Positions 1 through 8,411 are shown, numbered from the stretch's first letter. The stretch is DNA of 64,000 nucleotides from Paenibacillus herberti (GCF_002233675.1 NZ_NMUQ01000001.1:2024063-2088062); one strand, 5' to 3'. A program made the numbers and translations. The notes: a model not told the origin generated them from the sequence alone.

Positions 1-1
1 G

Positions 2-628
2 CATGGCTCTATAACCGGCGTACGTACGCCGCGGGAGGATCTTTATTTTGGCTCGCGCAAGCTAGATCAGCTGTTCGAAGCCGCCCGAGTTGGCGGAAGT
101 TATGTGTATCTGTTCCAGGAACCGGAGCGCCGCTCGCTGAATCCGTTTGATTCCATCGCTTATACCGCGTGGTTAGGCGTGAATTTGCGGGTGGAGTTCG
201 CTTGCGACATGAAGCGCGAGGAAATTCACTCCTACGGCATCTCACTCGCAACGGGCAATATTCAGGAAAATTTCCATGATCGCCTGGCGGCGCTGCGCCT
301 GACGCCGAAGCTCCCGGCCAATGTGCATACGGCTCGCAATGGCCTGACACTCGCCCGTGCGCTGACCGTAGTCGAAACTCATCTGGAGCGCAAGCTGCGT
401 GCGGCGGACTTCAAATGGGCCGAGGGCGCCGCCCGTAGGCTCGACGAGGAGCTGGTGATTTTGGCGCATTATTACGAAAAAATGCTGGAATCCGCGGAAG
501 AAGAGCAACGGGAAGCCATAGCTACTCAGTATGAGAATCGGAAAGAAGAGATTCGCTGGCAATACGAACCTCGGGTCACCGTGTCGGCTATTAACTGCGG
601 AGTTTTTCATCTCGAAGGCATAGATTAG
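2..628 (+). CDS. yqhG: YqhG-like family protein (5' end outside window)
   Basis: The frame is open from the first bases of the window, so only the C-terminal 208 residues are seen and no start can be given. The motif FGSRKLDQLF near the beginning, the stretch NLRVEFACDMKREEI and the tail RWQYEPRVTVSAINCGVFHL resemble, from memory, the Bacillus YqhG family of unknown function. The protein looks cytoplasmic, with a charged helical region before the tail. The nearby yqzE-like gene supports the call, because yqhG and yqzE lie close together beside comG/tasA in Bacillus. No function is known to me. Confidence 0.55.
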   Translation, partial: HGSITGVRTPREDLYFGSRKLDQLFEAARVGGSYVYLFQEPERRSLNPFDSIAYTAWLGVNLRVEFACDMKREEIHSYGISLATGNIQENFHDRLAALRLTPKLPANVHTARNGLTLARALTVVETHLERKLRAADFKWAEGAARRLDEELVILAHYYEKMLESAEEEQREAIATQYENRKEEIRWQYEPRVTVSAINCGVFHLEGID

Positions 629-750
629 AGGGTTTAAAGCGGAATCCGGGGGGATTCGTACCCAGCTGCCGTTGTTGTGAGCTTATGCGATAGAGAGCGC
701 CAAGAAGAGGCAATTGTCCTTAGACAGCAAGCAACAGTCTTCGCCAGCAG

Positions 751-775
751 GTCTGTTTACAATAAAAGAACAGAC
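751..775. other. inverted repeat in the 858 upstream region
   Basis: GTCTGTT and AACAGAC flank an 11-base A-rich spacer. It lies about 80 bases before the next gene. There is no T-run typical of a terminator, so it could be a binding site or a leader hairpin. The rest of 629-857 shows only the ribosome binding site AAGGAGGT. Confidence 0.3.
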
Positions 776-857
776 TTGTCCTGGCTAAGCCTGAGCTAGC
801 CGCTGTAATGGGTCAGAATCGCCCGAGATCATCAACGTCAAGGAGGTCATACGAGGA

Positions 858-1871
858 ATGAATTTTCATACAAAAGCAGCTTTCGCTGCTGTACTTGCTC
901 TGCTCCTATGCAGTGTGGCTACAACGACGGCTTCCGCTTCTTCTGATACACTAAGCCGTAGTATGGTTCAGGCTACAGCGCCGAATAGCGAATCGATGCA
1001 ATTGTTGAAAAAACAAGCCGCAGCTTGGCAAGAAGAGCTTTCCGCTCAGCCAGAATTCGCTAGTTGGAGGGGCGCTTCACTGGCACTGGAGTCGCTTGGT
1101 CCCGGTGGCCATTCTTGGATGGCAACTGTAAAAGAGGCGGGCAGCGGTCGCCCTGTAGGTTATATGATCGTACACGCGCAAGAAAATGGCGGTTATGTTC
1201 TTGGTGAATACGGTGCGGGCGACAGCCCGCTGTTTCATTCGGCCAAACTGAAGGCTGGCATTCGTAAAGCCAAGCTGAGCTCAATGAAGAGCATAAGCAA
1301 GCTGTACCTCTCTCCTGCCGCAGCTGTATGGCAATTGACCGATGCCAATGGAAAACATTCCTATGCTGATGCTTGGTCTGGCGAAATTCTTCCTATTAAT
1401 GATGTCCAATGGAAACAAGCAGCATCCATATGGACCGCCGCCACTGAGAAGGTCGATTATGCCCTTCATAATGATAGCGCTTCCAATAATTCCAACAAAA
1501 ATCATTTTGCTGCGACCACATCTATCTCCACCAGCTCGCCTCTTCCGCAATTGAAGCAAGCTGTTTCTCTCCAGGGTGATGATCCGCTTGAGCGACTTTC
1601 CTGGATGTTGCAGCCTGGCCTATCTAAACCAACCGAGCAGAAGCTGCTCACTCTGCTGCGTAGCGGCAAACTGCTTGATTATTCGGCCGAGTTATACGGC
1701 GATTCTGTCAGGCTGATCGGCCAAGCGGCCGGTTATCATAGCTGGTCGGACGGTCGCAACTACGGTGCGTTTGTCATGGCCGGCTCCCAAGGTGTCCGTT
1801 ACTGGCCCCTTAGCGATGCGGCGGCGAATGGGGTATTTTATCCCGTGCGACCGTCATCGCCATCCATTTAA
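858..1871 (+). CDS. secreted protein of unknown function
   Basis: Residues 1-28 form a clear Sec signal peptide ending in ASAS, so the product is exported. The start is well supported by AAGGAGGT about ten bases upstream. The central part around GYMIVHAQENGGYVLGEYG recalls the N-terminal region found before papain-like peptidase domains of the C39/C47 type, but no Cys/His catalytic domain follows. The C-terminal half is Ser- and Leu-rich without recognised motifs. It ends against the convergent yqzE-like gene. I do not recognise a function. Confidence 0.75.
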   Translation: MNFHTKAAFAAVLALLLCSVATTTASASSDTLSRSMVQATAPNSESMQLLKKQAAAWQEELSAQPEFASWRGASLALESLGPGGHSWMATVKEAGSGRPVGYMIVHAQENGGYVLGEYGAGDSPLFHSAKLKAGIRKAKLSSMKSISKLYLSPAAAVWQLTDANGKHSYADAWSGEILPINDVQWKQAASIWTAATEKVDYALHNDSASNNSNKNHFAATTSISTSSPLPQLKQAVSLQGDDPLERLSWMLQPGLSKPTEQKLLTLLRSGKLLDYSAELYGDSVRLIGQAAGYHSWSDGRNYGAFVMAGSQGVRYWPLSDAAANGVFYPVRPSSPSI

Positions 1872-2050
1872 CGCTTGAATCCACGCAGCCAAAGACTTAT
1901 TCCCATACCTGACATGCCGAACCAGCGAGTTAACCAAGGTTCCCGTTTCTGCTTACGCTGCTTGCGCTTCTGCTTGTGAACGGTGCGTGGTGTTTCTACA
2001 TAGGTAACGAGTCTCACCGTCATATCCTTGATCCATTCCTGAGAATCCAT
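1868..2050 (-). CDS. yqzE: YqzE family protein
   Basis: This 60-residue basic protein starts MDSQEWIKDM, has a Lys/Arg cluster (HKQKRKQRKQKREP) and ends in a short hydrophobic segment after TRWFGMSG. The layout and the RWFG motif match the YqzE family, which in Bacillus follows the comG operon and has no firm function. GAGGAGGGAG sits upstream of the ATG. It is convergent with the exported-protein gene, overlapping its end by about four bases. No comG genes are present here, so the neighbourhood has been rearranged relative to Bacillus. Confidence 0.75.
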   Translation of the reverse strand: MDSQEWIKDMTVRLVTYVETPRTVHKQKRKQRKQKREPWLTRWFGMSGMGISLWLRGFKR

Positions 2051-2184
2051 ATGAGCTCCCTCCTCTGGCGATTTATCCTTCTACGCCTAGTATTTCCGCC
2101 AACGATGTCCTTCAAACGCGCATAGTTCTGCATCAATGTGGAAAAATAGGAAGAAATACACGATGCGGATGGAGGACTTGTCAG

Positions 2185-2910
2185 ATGAAGGTATGGACGA
2201 TGGCCGGAGCAGCGCTTGCTGCTTGGCTTCTTGCAGGGTCCACAGCTGCGGCGGCTGATCAGCCCGCTCCTATTATCGAAGCGCCGAGCGAGATGCGCGG
2301 ACTCAGCTATCAGGGTGCGCTGCCTTATGCGGAAGTTTTGATCGATGCCGGACATGGTGGAATAGACGGTGGTACTTTCCATAAGGATTTACTGGAGAAA
2401 AACATCAATCTGGCTGTATCCAAAAAACTGCTCGTCCGCCTGCAGCAGCTCGGGGTCAGCGCCGTGCTGAACCGCAGCGGAGATTATGCTCTTAGCGATG
2501 ATAATCGCTGGCTCGGCAGCCGCTCCAGACACCAGAAGGATCTGTCACAGCGATCAGGTTTGACCCAGGAGATTAACACCGGCATGCTGGTCAGCCTGCA
2601 TGTGAACTTTTCCAAACGGGGTGCAGCACATGGACCCGTCGTTCTTCACCAGAAAAATCGTGGAGAAAGCGTTCTGCTTGCTCTTTGCATTCAAGATTCA
2701 CTCAATCAGCAGCAAAAAACAAACGAGCTGCCGCGAGCTGGCAACCCGTTTTATTTACTGAATACCGTTAAGCAGCCAGCTGTCATCGTTGAGATGGGAT
2801 TCATCAGCAATGAGGATGACCGCGACATGCTTACGTCTGAACAGGGCCAAACGCAAATCGCCGAAGCAATCGCTTCAGGACTGCGGCAATACAAGCTTCT
2901 CTTCCGCTGA
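2185..2910 (+). CDS. N-acetylmuramoyl-L-alanine amidase (Amidase_3)
   Basis: The product should hydrolyse the amide bond between MurNAc and the stem peptide of peptidoglycan. Residues 1-24 are a signal peptide. The zinc-amidase motif DAGHGG gives H57, followed by E71 and H139 (SLHVN) as likely Zn ligands, and E203 in IVEMGFISN as the catalytic Glu. The length of 241 residues fits a single-domain CwlD-like enzyme without a cell-wall binding module. GGAGG lies nine bases before the ATG. Its last 36 bases overlap the end of the convergent deacetylase gene. A CwlD role in spore cortex is possible but not shown. Confidence 0.9.
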   Translation: MKVWTMAGAALAAWLLAGSTAAAADQPAPIIEAPSEMRGLSYQGALPYAEVLIDAGHGGIDGGTFHKDLLEKNINLAVSKKLLVRLQQLGVSAVLNRSGDYALSDDNRWLGSRSRHQKDLSQRSGLTQEINTGMLVSLHVNFSKRGAAHGPVVLHQKNRGESVLLALCIQDSLNQQQKTNELPRAGNPFYLLNTVKQPAVIVEMGFISNEDDRDMLTSEQGQTQIAEAIASGLRQYKLLFR

Positions 2911-3765
2911 AGCCGGCAGCAGCTCCGATGCCCGCACAAAGCGAATTCCTTCCATCGAAGAGGCCGCTTGGCGCAGCGCCGCTGAAGTTAGCAGCCCGGA
3001 AGCGCCAACATGGCCGATTGTAATACAGTCCCCCTGCTCCGTGGTAAGCTTTTTGAGAACAGCGAGTTGCCTCGAAATATGGCTTGCCGAATCTACATCA
3101 TCGAGAAAAACGTCATTGTGCAGCAGCGGGACACCAATCTGTGCAGCAACTTTGGGCACAACCGTTTTGTACGTGGTACGGCTATCAAGGAAAAATAACC
3201 CCCTCTCCTTGCAAACCGTGAGCACAACGCGCATGATGCGCTCGTCTGCTGTAATTTTGCTGCCCATATGGTTGTTCATGCCCGTTGCATGCGGCACCGA
3301 ATCAATTGCTTTCTCAACAGCCTCCCTAACCTCGGCATCGGTCATCGTGCTTACGAGCGCTCCTGGTCCCAGCCACGATCGCCTACCTTGGTTCGGCTCC
3401 ATCGGCATATGAACAATGACGTCAAGTCCAAGACTATGGGCTTTCTCAGCATCCTCGCGCGTTGTCACCAAAAATGGCATGATCGCTGCTGTGATCGGCA
3501 CCGGTAACCGGAACATCTCCTCGGTTCCCTTCATTTTGTTACCAAAATCATCAATGACAATCGCCACCCTGCTTAAAACAGGCGGCTTAGCGTTCTGCTC
3601 CGCATGCAGGGCTGTACTCTTCTCAGCGTACAGGGCTGCATTTTTTGTCCCATTCAGACCAGCACCTTCCGCGTTGGCCGTCCAATAATGACCTCCGTCC
3701 GGAATTGCCGTTAGCAACAATGGCGCGACGAGCGTCGCAGCGAGCAAACGAGCGATAATTCGCAT
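2875..3765 (-). CDS. divergent polysaccharide deacetylase family protein
   Basis: The N-terminal 25 or so residues are a signal sequence. The core VAIVIDDFGNKMKG (about 67-80), VIVHMPMEPN, the NNHMGSKITAD segment and FFLDSRTTYKT match the divergent polysaccharide deacetylase family (DUF610, YibQ-like), a NodB-fold group often found in cell-envelope contexts. The fold keeps Asp and His positions, but activity is unproven for most members. A linker between signal and domain is rich in Ala and Glu. GGGAGGGACAATA precedes the ATG. The 3' end overlaps the amidase gene on the other strand. Confidence 0.85.
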   Translation of the reverse strand: MRIIARLLAATLVAPLLLTAIPDGGHYWTANAEGAGLNGTKNAALYAEKSTALHAEQNAKPPVLSRVAIVIDDFGNKMKGTEEMFRLPVPITAAIMPFLVTTREDAEKAHSLGLDVIVHMPMEPNQGRRSWLGPGALVSTMTDAEVREAVEKAIDSVPHATGMNNHMGSKITADERIMRVVLTVCKERGLFFLDSRTTYKTVVPKVAAQIGVPLLHNDVFLDDVDSASHISRQLAVLKKLTTEQGDCITIGHVGASGLLTSAALRQAASSMEGIRFVRASELLPASAEEKLVLPQS

Positions 3766-3801
3766 TATTGTCCCTCCCTGTCCTCGTTATATATTTGCCC
3801 T

Positions 3802-4173
3802 TTATTTTTTCTCGGCCAACCAAGCCGCCAAGTTGTCAATTTCCTCGGTGCTGAGCCGATCCTTGAAGCTCGGCATCCCGTCTCTTCCGTTCGTGATGAT
3901 GACAGCAAGCTGATCCTTCGTCAGCTTGGCTCCAGCTTTTTGCAAGCTAGGGCCCATTCCTCCTTGAAGCTCGCCACCGTGGCAGGACATGCAGTTCTCC
4001 TTATAAGTTGTCGGCGGCTCCGATTCCGATGTTCGATTCGTGTTCTCGTTGCCTACATTGCCTACATTCCCGACATTACCTTCATTACCTACATTCGACC
4101 CACCGCCGCATCCAGCCAGGGATACAGCAATAATCAGAGTTAATCCTAAATGCAACCATACTCGATTTTTCAT
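3802..4173 (-). CDS. lipoprotein c-type cytochrome
   Basis: This is a small membrane-anchored electron carrier of the c-550/c-551 (CccA/CccB-like) type. The lipobox SLAGC puts the lipidated Cys at 22. A low-complexity Gly-Asn-Val linker (about 27-45) leads to one haem-binding CMSCH (61-65), and M100 in GMPSF is the likely distal ligand. The length of 123 residues is usual. It is on the same strand as the deacetylase and 36 bases upstream of it, so the two may be cotranscribed. The linker DNA is an imperfect tandem repeat. Confidence 0.9.
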   Translation of the reverse strand: MKNRVWLHLGLTLIIAVSLAGCGGGSNVGNEGNVGNVGNVGNENTNRTSESEPPTTYKENCMSCHGGELQGGMGPSLQKAGAKLTKDQLAVIITNGRDGMPSFKDRLSTEEIDNLAAWLAEKK

Positions 4174-4269
4174 CCGCTACCACCGCTTTCGTCAACGATA
4201 AGCGTATTATTCCATTCGGCTCCTCTCCTATACTGCTCATCGGAAACGAAACGGCGGTCTGCATTTCGG

Positions 4270-5703
4270 CTATTTTACAGAACTCACCTTTTTCACCCTG
4301 GGCAGCAACGCTGCTGGAATAAGCGCCAAAGCCGTAAAACATAACGACCACAGGAACGTTTGATCAAAAGCAATTGCTCTTGCAGCAATATCTTGAGTCG
4401 GCTGTGCAGCAAGTTGATTTTGCAAAATAATCGCGATCATGGAAGCACCAAAAGCTCCTCCAATTTGCTGCATAATACGGGTAGTGCTGCTCGCATGCGG
4501 AACTTGTTTCGTTGATAAGTCGAGGTAAGCAGAAGCCATGACGGGCATGAAAATAGCCCCAAGGCCAGCACCTCTTATGATAAGAGCCACTGACAAATAA
4601 ATTAGGTTGGTATCGGTTCCTGCTTGCACAAAAGGCAACGTCCCTAATAGGACTAGAATAGTTCCAACCAGCACAACGGGGCGGGAACCGATTTGATCTG
4701 TCAATTTGCCCGCTAACGTGCGGGTGAGCAGCATGCCGATTCCTTGAGGAACGAGCAGCAGTCCAGAAATTAGCACGGATTCACCGCGAATTTGCTGATA
4801 GTAGAGCGGCAGCAGCAGCATCGATCCATAGGTCGTAAGGCCGGATAAAAACAACAACATGGAGGAAACCGTAAAGGAACGTACTTTGAACAGAGCTAAA
4901 TCAATAAGAGCTGAGTTTGCTTTTCTGAAGGCGTGTATGGAAAAAGCAGTCAATAACAGTACGCCTGCTACGAAGGGAACGAGGACGGCGGCATGGCCAA
5001 AACCGTTGTTGGTGCCTACCTCTCCTAATCCATAAATAATTAGAACAATTGCCGGGGAAAGCAGCAAAAGTCCCAGCAGGTCGAGTCTCTGAGTATTCGT
5101 TTCGGATTCGTCTTTAGGCAATCTTTTCCAAGCCATAATTATAGCTACGATGCAAATCGGAATGTTCACAAAGAAAATCCAGCGCCAACTTAAATTATTT
5201 ATAATTAAACCGCCCAGCACCGGCCCCAGTATCGGTCCCAGCAGTGCAGGCAATCCAGCAACCGCCATCGTTTTGCCCATTTTTTGTCCGCCGGAAGCGC
5301 GCACTCCCATCGTTTGCATAATAGGCATCAGCAAACCGCCGCCGATTCCTTGAATGATGCGAAAAAAAATCAGGCTTTCTACATTCCACGCCAAGCTGCA
5401 CAGAATGGAGCCGAGCAGAAACACAGTCAAAGAAAACAACCACATTGGTTTGCCGCCAAAGCGCTCTACTGCCCAACCTGTAAGTGGAATTACCATTCCA
5501 AGCGCAAGCAGATAACTCGTCATGACCCATTGAATGGTCGACATCGTGGCGTTGAGATCACGAGCCAATGTATCGATGGCAACATTCGTAATCGTCGTAT
5601 CGAACAAGGGCGCTAGAATACCGATGACGAGTATCCACATCATTTTTTTGGAAGCAGCCTCCTGCCTTTCCTGCTCAAGAGCCACTCCGGCTTGTTTTCC
5701 CAT
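4270..5703 (-). CDS. DHA2-type MFS multidrug efflux transporter (14 TMS)
   Basis: The 477-residue protein has many hydrophobic segments and the EmrB/QacA signature LFDTTITNVAIDTLARDL in helix 1, an antiporter motif around GLPALLGPILGPVLGG, and RIIQGIGGGLLMPIMQ. Members export drugs or other amphiphilic compounds using the proton gradient. I chose ATG at 5703 because GAGGAG lies eight bases upstream; a GTG nine bases earlier would abut that site. It is divergent from a TetR gene with a strong dyad between them, so it is probably repressed by that regulator. The substrate cannot be read from the sequence. Confidence 0.92.
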   Translation of the reverse strand: MGKQAGVALEQERQEAASKKMMWILVIGILAPLFDTTITNVAIDTLARDLNATMSTIQWVMTSYLLALGMVIPLTGWAVERFGGKPMWLFSLTVFLLGSILCSLAWNVESLIFFRIIQGIGGGLLMPIMQTMGVRASGGQKMGKTMAVAGLPALLGPILGPVLGGLIINNLSWRWIFFVNIPICIVAIIMAWKRLPKDESETNTQRLDLLGLLLLSPAIVLIIYGLGEVGTNNGFGHAAVLVPFVAGVLLLTAFSIHAFRKANSALIDLALFKVRSFTVSSMLLFLSGLTTYGSMLLLPLYYQQIRGESVLISGLLLVPQGIGMLLTRTLAGKLTDQIGSRPVVLVGTILVLLGTLPFVQAGTDTNLIYLSVALIIRGAGLGAIFMPVMASAYLDLSTKQVPHASSTTRIMQQIGGAFGASMIAIILQNQLAAQPTQDIAARAIAFDQTFLWSLCFTALALIPAALLPRVKKVSSVK

Positions 5704-5733
5704 CCTACTCACTCCTCGAATTAAGATACTATT

Positions 5734-5773
5734 CGTTTCTTATTTTTATGATATGCTATCATTATAAGAAACG
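5734..5773. promoter_or_regulatory. nested dyad operator between MFS pump and TetR
   Basis: A perfect ten-base inverted repeat, CGTTTCTTAT and ATAAGAAACG, brackets a second perfect dyad, ATGATA-tgc-TATCAT (5748-5762). The site lies between the two divergent starts and overlaps the likely -10 regions, which fits a TetR operator that controls both genes. Confidence 0.75.
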
Positions 5774-5801
5774 CAACGACTTTTATTTGAGGAGAATCAG
5801 A

Positions 5802-6398
5802 ATGAAAATTTCGGATGATCAACTCGTTGATAGTACCAAGACAAGGCGCAGGGGCAAGGAGCTCGAGGCCGCTATTTTAAAAGCGGTGCAGGTGGAGCTT
5901 TCTACTGTGGGATATTCGAATCTCACGATGGAAGGAGTTGCGGAACGATCCGGGACAAGCAAAGCCGTCCTTTATCGACGCTGGCCTAATCGCGCTGAAC
6001 TTGTACTGGCTGCAATCCACGCGCGGGTACCGTTGCCTTTAGAGGAAGTCCCGGATACAGGGAATTTGCGGGATGATCTTTTGAGCATGCTTAGGTCGAT
6101 GAATAAAAATATTACGGAGACCGTTTCGGACGCCTTATTCGGACTTATGGCAGAATTAGGAAATATCTCACTTGCTGCATTGCTCTTTCCCCATGGCCGG
6201 CAAAACCGAACAATGACAATTTTGCTACAGCGAGCTGTGGAACGAGGTGAAATTCGCCCGGACGCCATCAAATCTCGTATTTTGACATTGCCCGTTGATC
6301 TCGCCCGGCATGAGTTGCTGCTCTATAGTAAACCGATGTCGGAAGAAACCATAACCGAAATCGTGGATGAGGTGTTTTTGCCTCTTGTAGCGAAGTAA
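5802..6398 (+). CDS. TetR/AcrR family transcriptional regulator
   Basis: The N-terminal HTH is clear: EAAILKAVQVELSTVGYSNL, then MEGVAERSGTSKAVLYRRWPNR. The remainder is an all-helical ligand domain of the kind seen in TetR_C_11-type regulators. I place the start at 5802 because GAGGAG lies just upstream; the longer open frame from 5748 would begin inside the operator and adds residues unlike the family. It is divergent from the MFS pump, so it most likely represses that pump until an effector binds. Confidence 0.88.
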   Translation: MKISDDQLVDSTKTRRRGKELEAAILKAVQVELSTVGYSNLTMEGVAERSGTSKAVLYRRWPNRAELVLAAIHARVPLPLEEVPDTGNLRDDLLSMLRSMNKNITETVSDALFGLMAELGNISLAALLFPHGRQNRTMTILLQRAVERGEIRPDAIKSRILTLPVDLARHELLLYSKPMSEETITEIVDEVFLPLVAK

Positions 6399-6456
6399 AA
6401 GAGGGTAAAAAAAACTCAATCAATTCTCAGTTCTGGGGAGAATTCATTAAACATAA

Positions 6457-6482
6457 AAAGCCCTCCTTGGATGGAGGACTTT
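6457..6482. terminator. bidirectional terminator between convergent genes
   Basis: AAAG-C-CCTCC and GGAGG-A-CTTT form a hairpin with one C/A mismatch and a six-base loop. On the minus strand it is followed by five Ts. It separates the tetR gene from the convergent lipoprotein gene. The rest of 6399-6641 shows nothing else I can support. Confidence 0.6.
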
Positions 6483-6641
6483 AAGGTGAGAGAAGTTAAC
6501 TTTTACCAAGTAACATTGATGTGGTACATGCGCATTTACGGCATTAGGATTTGCCAACACATGGATGCGTGTTACATGGAATCTGCATATATAAAAGTGC
6601 TATACACTTTTATTCGTTTATATCATTAATTGCAATTGGAA

Positions 6642-7370
6642 TTAACGATTTACTAATTTATCGTTGAATACTTGTTCACTAATCACTTCAAAACTAATAT
6701 TAAAAATATTCCTTTGTTCATAGTACGTTTTATTTAACTCGAATGTAATTTCGTAGATGTTTGATTTTTCTTTTTTTTCTAGTAACCTTGTCTTAGGTTT
6801 ACTCACTATTCCTATTAACGAGTCAGGAACTTTAACTAGTACTTCTGTACCATCAACTCTAGTTAACTCATATTTCATCGTAACATTTGTTCCATTTTGT
6901 TTAAATGAGCTGCCTATTAAGTAAATCTGATTTTGTTCAGGAATTTGTTCTGTATTGTCTTTCCCATCAAACACAAACTTTCCCGTCTTTAGCTTAATCT
7001 TATTATTATCACCATCAAATATTATAATATTATTAAAACTTTTATTTTTTCCATTCGTTTTTAATATCAACTTATTTGTGTCAAGGGTGTTTATTTCATT
7101 CTGATTATTTATTGATTGAACGAGTTCATTGTCCAAATACAATTGTACTTTTTGAATATTATTAATAAAGCTAATTTCGTAAGGGAAATAAATTGTAAAA
7201 TCCTCATCATTAAAAAGATAAGATTCTTCTTTCATTACAAATTGTTCAATTTGGGCAATATTTTCTTTATATATCGTTTGCTCCTCTTGTTCTGGTGTTG
7301 TTGTCTTGCAACCCGCTAAGATTGCTAGAAACAATAAAGTAAAGATAATGATACATCTTGATCTCTTCAA
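6642..7370 (-). CDS. lipoprotein of unknown function, AT-rich
   Basis: A signal peptide with lipobox LAILAGC predicts a lipid-anchored surface protein. The rest is polar, rich in Asn, Lys and Ile, with predicted beta-strand character and no recognised domain. Three TTG codons stand in a row; the third, at 7370, has the best spacing (eight bases) from AAGGAGG, so I use it. The ribosome binding site directly follows the terminator hairpin of the upstream gene. Base composition is far more AT-rich than the flanks, which suggests acquisition. It is probably linked in function to the secreted protein just upstream. Confidence 0.75.
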   Translation of the reverse strand: MKRSRCIIIFTLLFLAILAGCKTTTPEQEEQTIYKENIAQIEQFVMKEESYLFNDEDFTIYFPYEISFINNIQKVQLYLDNELVQSINNQNEINTLDTNKLILKTNGKNKSFNNIIIFDGDNNKIKLKTGKFVFDGKDNTEQIPEQNQIYLIGSSFKQNGTNVTMKYELTRVDGTEVLVKVPDSLIGIVSKPKTRLLEKKEKSNIYEITFELNKTYYEQRNIFNISFEVISEQVFNDKLVNR

Positions 7371-7386
7371 CAACAAATCCTCCTTG

Positions 7387-7423
7387 TTAAAAGAGCATTC
7401 CTTAATAAGGAATGCTCTTTTAA
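7387..7423 (-). terminator. perfect 18-bp stem terminator between the two AT-rich genes
   Basis: Two 18-base arms beginning TTAAAAGAGCATTCC are perfect complements around a single A. On the minus strand it ends the secreted-protein transcript, with the T-rich end inside the stem, and is directly followed by the AAGGAGG of the lipoprotein gene. It may attenuate rather than fully end transcription. Confidence 0.8.
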
Positions 7424-7433
7424 CTATTTTTTA

Positions 7434-8075
7434 CTACTTTATTTTATTTGAGAAAATCCAATACTCATTACCTCTATGGTCTAGACTAGAAGCTGAATAG
7501 CGTTTGTCCAAAAAAAATCCAGTATCAGTATATTTGTAGTTTTGTTCCAAAGTTTTCTTAGCACTTTTTAATTCAGTAACATAATTTTCCGGTACAGTAG
7601 CTTCCTGCATAAATTCTTTAGTGTAAGTATTCCCAATTGTTGCTTGCATTTGAGCTTGGGCAACTGCACTAAACCCATATTCAATCGAACCAGAGATTGA
7701 AGCCGTCATGTTAGAAATTGTTTTAAGGCTAATTTTCACAGATTTTGAAGTATGGTTATTATAGCGATCATAATCATGCCCTGAGTAGGAATTAGCTTCG
7801 GAAACTTTAGACCATGAATTTACACCCCTTAAAGCCTTTAAACTATGAGTAACTACATCACTTTCTATGAATTCCGGCTCTTCACTTAGCTCTTCATCTT
7901 TTAATTGTTTGTAATTGTCAGGAAGAACAGGTATTCCATCCAGATACAACACACCATTGATTGTTTTTTCAACTGGTGCTCTAAAATTGGCCTCATCTTG
8001 AGCATAAACCACCGAGTTTAATGATGGGATAGAGAATGTAGCTACCAAAACACCTAAAATAGATAAAGATTTCAT
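7434..8075 (-). CDS. small secreted protein of unknown function, AT-rich
   Basis: The 213-residue product has a Sec signal peptide cut after SVVYA. Mature residues include a long Ser/Thr-rich amphipathic stretch (SKSVKISLKTISNMTASIS) running into EYGFSAVAQAQMQATIGNTY. Alternating polar and apolar residues suggest a beta-rich fold, as in some secreted toxins or surface adhesins, but I recognise no family. AAAGGA precedes the ATG. The upstream 8076-8116 is AT-rich and could hold the promoter. Its composition matches the downstream lipoprotein gene, so the two probably arrived together. Confidence 0.7.
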   Translation of the reverse strand: MKSLSILGVLVATFSIPSLNSVVYAQDEANFRAPVEKTINGVLYLDGIPVLPDNYKQLKDEELSEEPEFIESDVVTHSLKALRGVNSWSKVSEANSYSGHDYDRYNNHTSKSVKISLKTISNMTASISGSIEYGFSAVAQAQMQATIGNTYTKEFMQEATVPENYVTELKSAKKTLEQNYKYTDTGFFLDKRYSASSLDHRGNEYWIFSNKIK

Positions 8076-8116
8076 TTTTTCCTTTAAAACAGTAATCCCA
8101 CCTTTATTTAATAGAA

Positions 8117-8345
8117 TTATATAATAATTTTTAAACTGTTATTAAAATAGTGGGAAGTTATGGACGCAAACAAATAAAGCTCATGACTTAAGTTCATGAG
8201 CTCAAACGGACGCCTCATATAGATGCCCTCAATCGCAACGGTGGGAACGCCGCTACCAGAGGCCAATCGCTTGTAAGCGTTGCAAATCAGTTGTCGGGGT
8301 GAGACCGGGACATAGCATAGACGCCGGTCCGGCTCGGTCACCCTG
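8117..8345 (-). other. GC-rich structured block, candidate TnpB-type right end / guide RNA relic
   Basis: Directly beside the AT-rich genes is about 230 bases of much higher GC. On the minus strand it ends in a hairpin made of AGCTCATGA and TCATGAGCT (within 8180-8202). Right ends of IS200/IS605-type elements often have this plan: a GC-rich scaffold and a terminal hairpin. An open frame of 74 codons crosses it, but I do not believe it is a gene. No tnpB body or transposase remains. The assignment is an inference. Confidence 0.35.
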
Positions 8346-8385
8346 CGGTGGAACAGCCTCCCGCAATGAGCCTAATTAAGTACAT

Positions 8386-8411
8386 AAAAAAGGGCATCCA
8401 AGAAGGAGCCC
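8386..8411 (-). terminator. terminator of the sugar-transport operon
   Basis: On the minus strand GGGCTCC and GGATGCCC form a stem followed by six Ts. It lies about 45 bases past the stop of the FAD oxidoreductase gene. Nothing else is evident between 8412 and 8457. Confidence 0.6.

Noticed and set aside
8117-8341. 74-codon frame across the GC-rich block
   Set aside because: No ribosome binding site and no family resemblance; the DNA looks structural rather than coding.
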